From the NCBI GenBank assembly GCA_021797415.1, contig JAJZZT010000027.1, forward strand, positions 1 to 7,377: a stretch of 7,377 nucleotides of DNA, given 5' to 3'. Positions 1 to 7,377 of this stretch are shown here, piece after piece. Numbering within the stretch: the stretch's first letter is position 1; each line of letters begins with the position of its first letter. Both the position numbers and the translations under genes were made by a program. The notes under the pieces were generated by a model, which did no database searches, was not told the DNA's origin, and was given only the letters and a program-made list of their open reading frames with translations. The DNA comes from Bacillota bacterium. GTDB lineage: Bacteria > Bacillota > Bacilli > Alicyclobacillales > SLC66.

Positions 1-1892
1 ATGGTCGCGAGAAACTCCTCTCCGATCTTGTCGGACATGTACTCGATCTTCTTGACGAGATCCGTTTCCCGCTCGGCGTCCACCGCGATGCGCTCCCGGT
101 CGGAACTGTGCGCCGCAACGTCCGGCAACGTTGCTTGCAACCGCTTGATGCGCCTTTCGTCAAGCGTCCCGGAAAGCCAGTCCCTCACGATCCGGTGCAC
201 GACCAGATCCGGATAGCGCCGGATCGGCGACGTAAAATGCGTGTAATGCGTTGCCGCAAGGCCGAAATGTCCGAGATTCTCCTCCAGGTAGCGCGCCTGC
301 TTCATGGAGCGCAACACGACGTGACTGATGATGAATTCCTCGCCGCGCCCGCGCACCGCGTCCAGCAATTCCTGCAGGGCGCGCGGGTGGATATCTCCCG
401 CCGCTTTCAGATGATAACCGAAATTGTGCACGAATTCATTGAGTACAGCCATCTTCTCCTGTGCCGGTTTTTCATGAACGCGGTATAAAAACGGCACATC
501 GAGCCAGGAAAAGTGTTCCGCCACCGTCTCGTTTGCCGCCAGCATGAACTCCTCGATGATCCGCTCGCTCACGCTGCGCTCGCGCCGCACGATCTCGGTC
601 GGCCTGCCTTCCTCGTCGACGCGGATCTTCGTTTCCGCAAAGTCAAAATCCACCGCGCCGCGCGCCATCCTGCGCTCCCGCAGCAGGGCGGCCAACTCCT
701 CCATCAGCCGGAAATTCGCCACAAGCGGCGCGTACGCGGCGACCGCTTCCGGTTCCCCGTCCAGTACGCGCTGCACCGCGTCGTACGTCATACGTTCCAC
801 CGTGCGGATGACCGACGCGTAAATATCGTGCCGCACCAGTTCCCGGCCCGTTTCCGACCACTCCATCTCACAGGTGAGCGTCAACCGGTCGACGCGCGGA
901 TTGAGCGAACAGATGCCGTTGGACAGGCGCGGCGGCAGCATCGGAATCACCCGGTCCACCAGGTAGACGCTCGTGCCGCGCGCGTACGCCTCCTCATCCA
1001 ACGCGGATCCCTCGCGCACATAATGGGATACATCCGCGATGTGCACCCCGAGCAGAAAATGGCCATTGTCCAGCCGCCTGACGTGCACCGCGTCGTCCAG
1101 GTCCTTCGCATCCGCGCCGTCGATGGTGACGATCCGCTCATCCCGCAGATCGCGCCGCTGCGCCAGTTCCCCCGGATCGACCTCGTGCGAAATGGCCTCC
1201 GCCGCCTGCAACACCTCGGGTCGGAACCGCTCCGCCAATCCGTATTTGCGGACGATGGACAGGATATCGACACCGGGTTCATGAGGAAAACCAAGCACCT
1301 CGACGACGCGACCGGCGGCATTTTGCATGCCCCGATCCGGATACTCCAGCAGTTTTGCGACGACCTTGTGGCCGTCCACCGCACCGTTCAATTCCTCCTG
1401 GGGAATGAATACGTCCAGGGGAATGTGCCTGTCGTCCGGGCGCAGCATGCCGTACCCGCCATGCGTGTGGATCACGCCGACCACCGTTTGGTGGGTGCGC
1501 TGCACGACACGCGCCACCTCGCCCTCCACGCGGCCGTTCCCATCGGCCGAACGCCGCCGCACAAGAACGGTATCGCCGTCCATGGCGCCGCCCAGATCGG
1601 CCGCATTCACGAAGATATCCGGCCCATCCTGGTGCAGCGGCACGACAAAACCAAATCCACGCTCCTTCACCTGCATCCTGCCCGCCATGAGATCCATCCG
1701 CTCCGGAGCGCCGAATCGCCGGGTGCGCGTCTTGACGATCAGACCCTCTCTTTGCATCCTGGCAAACAGATCGTCAAGCGCAGACCGCTCGTCCTCTTCG
1801 CGCAAACCGAACACATCCTGCAACTCCTCCAGTGTCATCGGCTTGTACGATCGCTCCAGCATGTACTCCCGCACACTCTGGCTGTCTATCAC
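1..1892 (-). CDS. rnr: Ribonuclease R (3' end cut by window edge)
   Basis: RNase R is a processive 3'-to-5' hydrolytic exoribonuclease of the RNase II/RNB family. It degrades structured RNA and, with SmpB/tmRNA, non-stop mRNA. There are 630 complete codons without a stop. Residues 1-60 form a winged-helix-like N-terminus, followed by two cold-shock-type OB domains (about 70-125 and 140-215, the first with RGFGFVVP and DIFV) and the RNB catalytic domain (about 245-575). The motif GADAKDLDDAV gives the metal-binding aspartates D258, D264, D266 and D267. HIADVSHYV, RLSNGICSL and HFTSPIRRYPDL (552-563) are further RNB signatures. The reading frame is continuous between these motifs. The visible part ends at DKIGEEFLAT, just before the expected C-terminal S1 domain, which lies outside the window. 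The start is GTG overlapping the est stop as GTGA, with GGAGGG about 12 nt upstream. It aligns with the N-terminus of the B. subtilis protein, which an internal ATG would truncate. It is probably translationally coupled to est. Confidence 0.97.
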   Translation of the reverse strand, partial: MIDSQSVREYMLERSYKPMTLEELQDVFGLREEDERSALDDLFARMQREGLIVKTRTRRFGAPERMDLMAGRMQVKERGFGFVVPLHQDGPDIFVNAADLGGAMDGDTVLVRRRSADGNGRVEGEVARVVQRTHQTVVGVIHTHGGYGMLRPDDRHIPLDVFIPQEELNGAVDGHKVVAKLLEYPDRGMQNAAGRVVEVLGFPHEPGVDILSIVRKYGLAERFRPEVLQAAEAISHEVDPGELAQRRDLRDERIVTIDGADAKDLDDAVHVRRLDNGHFLLGVHIADVSHYVREGSALDEEAYARGTSVYLVDRVIPMLPPRLSNGICSLNPRVDRLTLTCEMEWSETGRELVRHDIYASVIRTVERMTYDAVQRVLDGEPEAVAAYAPLVANFRLMEELAALLRERRMARGAVDFDFAETKIRVDEEGRPTEIVRRERSVSERIIEEFMLAANETVAEHFSWLDVPFLYRVHEKPAQEKMAVLNEFVHNFGYHLKAAGDIHPRALQELLDAVRGRGEEFIISHVVLRSMKQARYLEENLGHFGLAATHYTHFTSPIRRYPDLVVHRIVRDWLSGTLDERRIKRLQATLPDVAAHSSDRERIAVDAERETDLVKKIEYMSDKIGEEFLAT

Positions 1893-2668
1893 TCTCTTCT
1901 TTCTCCCTCCAAACTCCTCACGAATGCGACCGCGTCCCGCCATACCATGTCGCGCTCCGCATCCACCGTCAGCATGTGTCCCGATCGCTCATACCAAAGC
2001 AACGATTTGTGCCGACTCGCAATCCGGTTGTAGATATAGTGTGCACTCTCCGGCCGAACCGTAAGATCCAATCGCCCCTGCTGCACCAACACGGGCGCCG
2101 TGACGCGCGGCAATTGCCGCCGCGTATGCCGCATGAAACGAAACAGGCTGCCCACCGCGCGCACCGGGATCACTCCCCGGTAACCGCCGAGATAAGGATC
2201 GATCAGAGGATTGGCCGGGACAGTCTCCCGCATAAACGGCAGAAACAGGCCGGCCGCGCCCGCGAAGCGCGCATAGCGGTTCTGCAGGTAAACCGGAGCG
2301 CCGGCAGAGATCACGGCCCTCACATCATGCGCCGCCGCCAGTTGCAATGCGATGAGCGCTCCCATCGAGTGGCCGTAGACCGTCACGTTCCCCGTCCGTT
2401 TCCGCAATTCACGGTAGGCGTCGAATCCGCTTGCCATCCAGTCCCGATAACGGGTTCGGTTCATCTCTTCAATCGTGCGGCAATGTCCGGCCAGCACAGG
2501 CACTTCCACGGCAAACCCCGTCCGCGCGAACTCCCGCGCCAGCGGGCGCAATTCTCCCGGTGAACCTGTGAAGCCATGGATGAGCAGCACGCCGTTCTTT
2601 CCGTCGCGATGTGAGAAAGGCGCCCGATTCTCCTCCAATATCGGCAAACGCCAGCACCCCCGGTCCAC
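1889..2668 (-). CDS. est: Carboxylesterase, Est30/YvaK family (alpha/beta hydrolase)
   Basis: This 259-residue serine hydrolase probably hydrolyses short- to medium-chain esters in the cytoplasm; its natural substrate is not known. Visible features are the oxyanion-hole motif HGFTG (31-35), the nucleophile elbow GHSMG with S101, the acid D201 in QGRLDLTVRPESA and the histidine H231 in SGHMLTVD. The triad is therefore complete. Residues about 132-185 correspond to the cap region. Length fits the family (about 250). The start is GTG. An in-frame TAG lies upstream with no other ATG, GTG or TTG between, and later starts would remove the first core strand (GVLLIHG). The upstream sequence is only weakly Shine-Dalgarno-like. 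The gene overlaps rnr by 4 nt. The position between secG and rnr is the conserved one for this family in Bacilli (secG-yvaK-rnr-smpB in B. subtilis), although no functional link is established. GHSMG replaces the GLSLG of Geobacillus Est30. Confidence 0.93.
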   Translation of the reverse strand: MDRGCWRLPILEENRAPFSHRDGKNGVLLIHGFTGSPGELRPLAREFARTGFAVEVPVLAGHCRTIEEMNRTRYRDWMASGFDAYRELRKRTGNVTVYGHSMGALIALQLAAAHDVRAVISAGAPVYLQNRYARFAGAAGLFLPFMRETVPANPLIDPYLGGYRGVIPVRAVGSLFRFMRHTRRQLPRVTAPVLVQQGRLDLTVRPESAHYIYNRIASRHKSLLWYERSGHMLTVDAERDMVWRDAVAFVRSLEGERRE

Positions 2669-2749
2669 GTTCGCGCGCCGCCAAAGGGGAGTCGAAACTG
2701 GGTTGATCGCATGTCCCTAAGGCCGTCCATCCTGAGAGCATCTTTTCTA

Positions 2750-2778
2750 ATGGTACACAGAAATCCCTCTAAATGCAA
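2750..2778 (-). promoter_or_regulatory. Weak candidate promoter for est-rnr
   Basis: TTGCAT (2778-2773) and TACCAT (2755-2750) are separated by 17 bp on the minus strand, immediately after the terminator stem, so the -35 box overlaps the terminator U tract. Matches to sigma-A consensus are only 3/6 and 4/6. It is proposed because the terminator upstream implies that est-rnr needs its own promoter or read-through. Confidence 0.25.
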
Positions 2779-2801
2779 AAAGCGTCGCACTGCTGCGACA
2801 C
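2777..2801 (-). terminator. Intrinsic terminator after secG and the hairpin cluster
   Basis: The minus-strand transcript reads GTGTCGCA, loop GCAG, TGCGACGC, then TTTTTG. That is an 8-bp GC-rich stem with one G-U wobble, a 4-nt loop and an immediate U run, which is the classic Rho-independent form. It lies about 190 nt after the secG stop and about 110 nt before the est start. It should end secG transcripts or make transcription into est-rnr conditional. Confidence 0.8.
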
Positions 2802-2992
2802 TTGCCAAAAGACAATCCACAGACAGGCGTGTATTCCTTCGGACGGGTACGCTCTTTGAGGTTGTCCGAATCGGGTCGAGAACCCTATGGCGCAGGGCTT
2901 CAGTTTGCGCTTTTCGGACCGTTCTTTAAGGTCCGCGACTTTGTCGCGCAGATGCAAAAGAAGGTTCCATGGAAGACGCGCGGTCCGGTTCT

Positions 2993-3229
2993 TCAGGGAT
3001 GCGTGATCAACCAAGCGATCCAGACGGATACAAGAAAGAACAACGCCGCCATGACGGTTGTCACTTTGGCCAGCAGCGGATCCGTCCCCTTCCCCCGCCG
3101 GAAAGACCCTCCCTCATTCCCGCCGCCCGTAATAGCGCCAAGACCCGCACTGCGGCCAGACTGCAAGAGAATCACCGTCATCAGGAGCGCCGAAATGACG
3201 ACCAGCGCGATTTTGGCTGCTGTCAACAA
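2993..3229 (-). CDS. secG: Preprotein translocase subunit SecG
   Basis: SecG is the small accessory subunit of the SecYEG channel and assists SecA-driven protein export across the cytoplasmic membrane. The 78-residue protein has two membrane segments (about 4-24 and 54-75). They flank a Gly-rich loop that starts with the SecG signature LLQSGRSAGLGAITGGG (21-37). The length and topology are typical for Gram-positive SecG. The start is TTG, directly preceded by an in-frame TGA, so the frame cannot extend further. It is followed by a second TTG. Upstream GGTGGTC (3239-3233) pairs with the 3' end of 16S rRNA (complement of CCACUAG, with one G-U), which places the start at a normal distance. It is separated from eno by 220 bp and carries its own likely extended -10 promoter. 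A terminator follows about 190 nt after the stop. Confidence 0.95.
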   Translation of the reverse strand: MLTAAKIALVVISALLMTVILLQSGRSAGLGAITGGGNEGGSFRRGKGTDPLLAKVTTVMAALFFLVSVWIAWLITHP

Positions 3230-3232
3230 TCA

Positions 3233-3239
3233 GACCACC
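3233..3239 (-). promoter_or_regulatory. Ribosome binding site of secG
   Basis: GGTGGTC matches the GGTGATC part of the extended anti-Shine-Dalgarno complement with one G-U pair. The position of the GGAGG core equivalent puts about 8 nt before TTG at 3229. It is unusual because pairing is downstream of the core, and it supports the TTG start. Confidence 0.5.
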
Positions 3240-3266
3240 CTAACGTGCCAATCTATAGTAAGAGTT

Positions 3267-3297
3267 ATTATAACACATCCGTCGCCCATTCGGACAA
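3267..3297 (-). promoter_or_regulatory. Extended -10 promoter of secG
   Basis: The minus strand carries TGTTATAAT (3275-3267), a perfect TATAAT preceded by the TGn extension, in a short AT-rich island of an otherwise GC-rich region. A poor -35 candidate, TTGTCC (3297-3292), is 19 bp upstream; an extended -10 can work without a good -35. The predicted transcript starts near 3260, giving a leader of about 30 nt before the secG TTG. Confidence 0.6.
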
Positions 3298-3305
3298 GTT
3301 TGTCC
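3292..3305. promoter_or_regulatory. GGACAA-GT-TTGTCC palindrome, possible operator
   Basis: This is a perfect 6-bp inverted repeat with a 2-bp centre, covering the -35 position of the secG promoter. Its size and position fit the operator of a dimeric regulator. It is too short and loop-poor to be an RNA hairpin terminator. No regulator is recognised, and chance occurrence is possible. Confidence 0.3.
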
Positions 3306-3311
3306 AACAAA

Positions 3312-3386
3312 ATCGGCAGGCGTCCGTCCCGCGGCCATCGGCAGGCGTCCGTCCCGCGGCCATCGGCAGGCGTCCGTCCCGCGGCC
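3312..3386. repeat. Three perfect 25-bp tandem repeats
   Basis: The units are 3312-3336, 3337-3361 and 3362-3386, each starting ATCGGCAGGCGTCC and ending CCGCGGCC, with no differences between copies. They lie between eno and the secG promoter. Each unit contains the arm GGCAGGCGTCCGTCC, which is nearly complementary to 3405-3419. Identical copies suggest recent expansion by slippage or recombination. Confidence 0.95.
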
Positions 3387-3419
3387 AGCCGGCGGCAGAC
3401 CGGAGGGCGGACACCTGCC
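3365..3419 (-). other. Large imperfect hairpin downstream of eno
   Basis: In the minus transcript the arm 3419-3405 (GGCAGGTGTCCGCCC) pairs with 3379-3365 inside the third 25-bp repeat. There are 14 of 15 pairs including one G-U, and a 25-nt loop. The same arm can pair equally well with the arms in the second (3340-3354) and first (3315-3329) repeats. No U run follows, so this is not a standard intrinsic terminator. It could protect the operon mRNA's 3' end from exonucleases or slow polymerase. Confidence 0.5.
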
Positions 3420-3420
3420 A

Positions 3421-6295
<2,875 letters not shown>

Positions 6296-6302
6296 GCAGC
6301 GC

Positions 6303-6310
6303 TCACCTCC
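6303..6310 (-). promoter_or_regulatory. Ribosome binding site of gpmI
   Basis: GGAGGTGA is an almost perfect Shine-Dalgarno, 7 nt before GTG 6295 (10 nt from the GGAGG core). It decides the start in favour of GTG 6295 over in-frame codons further upstream, and lies in the 38-nt tpiA-gpmI gap. Confidence 0.85.
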
Positions 6311-6333
6311 AACTTGAGAGTACGGCGGGCTGA

Positions 6334-7260
6334 TCACATGTCCTCCCGGCTGTTGTGCAGGAGTTGCGCAAAGGACGCGGCCTGCAGGCTCGCGCCGCCG
6401 ACCAGCGCGCCATCAATATCGGGCAATGCGACGAAAGACGCGATATTGTCCGGTTTGACACTGCCACCATAGAGGATGCGGACGGCGTCGGTTGCATCTG
6501 CGCCAATCCCGGAGGCCAGCCAGGCGCGGATCCATCCCGCGACCTGCTGGGCATCCTGGGCGGACGACGAGCGCCCGGTCCCGATCGCCCAGACCGGCTC
6601 GTACGCCACCACGATAGCGGCGGCGGGAAGCGGCCCGACAGGCTGCACCGCCCCCTGTCTCTTCCCTTTTGCAGCATTTGCGGCAGGCTCGCCCCCGGCA
6701 CCGCCTTTAGGCGCCGGCGCGTGGGAACGGTCCGCACCCAACTCGCGCACCGCCGCCAGGACCGCCTCCATCTGCACGCGCACCACACTCTCGGTGCGCC
6801 CGGCATCCCGTTCCTCCAGCGTCTCGCCGACACAGACGACCGGAATAATCCCCGCGTTTAGCAACGCGACCGTCTTTTGCGCGACGCTTGCGTCCGTTTC
6901 GGCAAAGTGCTGCCGCCGCTCCGAATGGCCCACGATCGCATACGAACAGCCGAGCTCTTGCAACATGCCGGCGGAGATTTCACCGGTGAACGCCCCTTCG
7001 GCGTTCTGATGCACATTTTGCGCGCCGATCGCCACGCCGCACGGCGCAAAAGCCTGCGCAAGCCCCGGCAGCGCGGTGAAAGGGACGCAGATGGCCGCGT
7101 CCACCGAAGTGGCCGTCCCCCCCGCGCCGCACGCCGTCTCCGCCCGCGTCGGAACACCGCCGAGCAAATCGCACAGCTCCCTGGCGAACTGCTCCGCTTC
7201 CGCTCTTGTCTTGTACATCTTCCAATTTCCCGCGATCAGCCTGCGCCGCTTTGCTTTCAC
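6334..7260 (-). CDS. tpiA: Triosephosphate isomerase with two extra insertions
   Basis: TpiA interconverts dihydroxyacetone phosphate and glyceraldehyde 3-phosphate in the cytosol. Catalytic residues are all visible: N12 and K14 (AGNWKM), H112 (IVGHSERR) and E221 ([11 protein letters not shown], which includes mobile loop 6). The phosphate-binding motifs ILYGGSVKP (262-270) and GALVGGAS (284-291) are also present. The 308 residues exceed the usual 250 or so. The excess lies in a Gly/Ala/Thr-rich stretch at about 38-53, between helix 1 and strand 2, and a Gly/Ala/Pro/Lys-rich stretch at about 176-211, just before strand 6. The frame is the same on both sides of each insertion, so this is not a frameshift. 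GTG 7260 is preferred because GGGGG (7272-7268) is 7 nt upstream. GTG 7266, which overlaps the pgk stop as GTGA, would add two residues but has almost no spacing. It is probably coupled to pgk translation. Confidence 0.95.
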   Translation of the reverse strand: MKAKRRRLIAGNWKMYKTRAEAEQFARELCDLLGGVPTRAETACGAGGTATSVDAAICVPFTALPGLAQAFAPCGVAIGAQNVHQNAEGAFTGEISAGMLQELGCSYAIVGHSERRQHFAETDASVAQKTVALLNAGIIPVVCVGETLEERDAGRTESVVRVQMEAVLAAVRELGADRSHAPAPKGGAGGEPAANAAKGKRQGAVQPVGPLPAAAIVVAYEPVWAIGTGRSSSAQDAQQVAGWIRAWLASGIGADATDAVRILYGGSVKPDNIASFVALPDIDGALVGGASLQAASFAQLLHNSREDM

Positions 7261-7262
7261 GG

Positions 7263-7377
7263 TCACACCCCCGTCTTTGGACGCAGCGCCGCGATGCCGG
7301 GCAGCGTCCTTCCTTCGAGGAATTCGAGCGACGCGCCGCCGCCCGTTGAAATATGCGTCATCCGCTCCGCGACGCCC
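7263..7377 (-). CDS. pgk: Phosphoglycerate kinase, C-terminal fragment (gene continues past window edge)
   Basis: Phosphoglycerate kinase transfers the acyl phosphate of 1,3-bisphosphoglycerate to ADP. Only the last 37 codons are inside the window. They contain the hallmark C-terminal motif [14 protein letters not shown] (residues 9-22 of the fragment), which forms the nucleotide/phosphate-binding glycine loop, followed by LPGIAAL, the typical family ending. The stop TGA is at 7265-7263, 2 nt before the preferred tpiA GTG. The rest of the gene, and presumably gapA (with cggR) upstream, lie outside the window. The gene is cut by the window and shows no sign of being a pseudogene. Confidence 0.95.
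   Translation of the reverse strand, partial: GVAERMTHISTGGGASLEFLEGRTLPGIAALRPKTGV
7268..7272 (-). promoter_or_regulatory. Ribosome binding site of tpiA
   Basis: GGGGG followed by TG, within the last pgk codons, approximates GGAGGTG with one mismatch. It is 7 nt from GTG 7260 but only 1 nt from GTG 7266, which favours the shorter tpiA. Confidence 0.5.

Larger units (their letters stand above)
2669..2992 (-). other. secG-est intergenic region with clustered hairpins
   Basis: This is a 324-bp stretch without a convincing gene. In the minus-strand transcript it holds, in order: hairpin H1 (CGCGAC, AAA loop, GTCGCG; 2934-2948), hairpin H2 (GGACC/GGTCC; 2916-2934), a weaker AGCCCT/AGGGTT hairpin just after it, hairpin H4 (TTCGGAC/GTCCGAA, 7 bp; 2838-2870), and an intrinsic terminator (2777-2801). 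H2 and H4 share loop sequence (CCTTAAAGAACG and CCTCAAAGAGCG) and the flank GTCCGAA. This could be the structured 3' UTR of secG, an attenuator leader of est-rnr, or a small RNA. I compared it by eye with tmRNA, SRP RNA, T-box, SAM and c-di-GMP patterns and recognise none of them. The TTG-initiated 81-codon frame through it looks like no known protein. Confidence 0.4.

Noticed and set aside
513..2033. Long plus-strand open frame (506 codons) opposite rnr
   Set aside because: It is antisense to a continuous RNase R frame with all catalytic motifs. The product is His/Arg-rich without recognisable domains, which is typical of a shadow frame in GC-rich DNA.
2871..2890. tRNA T-arm-like sequence (GGGTTCTCGACCC on the minus strand)
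   Set aside because: The loop does not match TTCRANY, the stem is only 3 bp, and no acceptor or anticodon arms can be placed around it.
2769..3014. 81-codon minus-strand frame overlapping the end of secG
   Set aside because: It has a TTG start inside secG, no ribosome site and no recognisable protein. It runs through several hairpins and into the terminator. RNA structure explains the region better, though a small protein cannot be fully excluded.
3365..3419. Hairpin after eno as an intrinsic terminator
   Set aside because: The stem is strong, but no U run follows and the loop is 25 nt, so it is listed only as a hairpin.

Overview
The window is a chromosomal segment of a GC-rich Gram-positive bacterium (Bacillota, class Bacilli). 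The gene order pgk-tpiA-gpmI-eno followed by secG-est-rnr is the usual one in Bacilli, and the proteins resemble their Bacillus and Geobacillus counterparts. High GC, with arginine- and alanine-rich proteins, suggests an Alicyclobacillaceae-like lineage, but that placement is inference. All seven genes lie on the minus strand, so transcription runs from high to low coordinates.

Right part (7377 down to 3450): the lower glycolytic operon. It holds the last 37 codons of pgk, then tpiA, gpmI and eno. Junctions are tight: pgk/tpiA are separated by 2 nt with the preferred tpiA start (or overlap by 4 nt with the alternative), tpiA/gpmI have a 38-nt gap with a strong ribosome site, and gpmI/eno have an 8-nt gap. 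Together these enzymes carry the triose-phosphate to phosphoenolpyruvate part of glycolysis. TpiA is unusually long (about 308 residues against about 250) because of two low-complexity insertions; its catalytic residues are intact.

Middle part (3449 to 3230): a 220-bp spacer. It contains an 18-bp tandem duplication covering the eno stop codon, three perfect 25-bp tandem repeats that can form alternative hairpins with one upstream arm, a GGACAA/TTGTCC palindrome, and an AT-rich extended -10 promoter in front of secG.

Left part (3229 down to 1): secG (preprotein translocase subunit, TTG start), a 324-bp spacer with several hairpins and an intrinsic terminator, then est (Est30/YvaK-type carboxylesterase) overlapping rnr (RNase R) by 4 nt. 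rnr runs off the left edge before its S1 domain. The secG-est-rnr(-smpB) cluster links secretion with RNA decay and ribosome rescue in Bacilli.

No mobile element, CRISPR array, tRNA or rRNA is visible. The genes are ordinary housekeeping genes. The parts worth a second look are the two intergenic regions and the TpiA insertions. I see no convincing new multi-gene system here.
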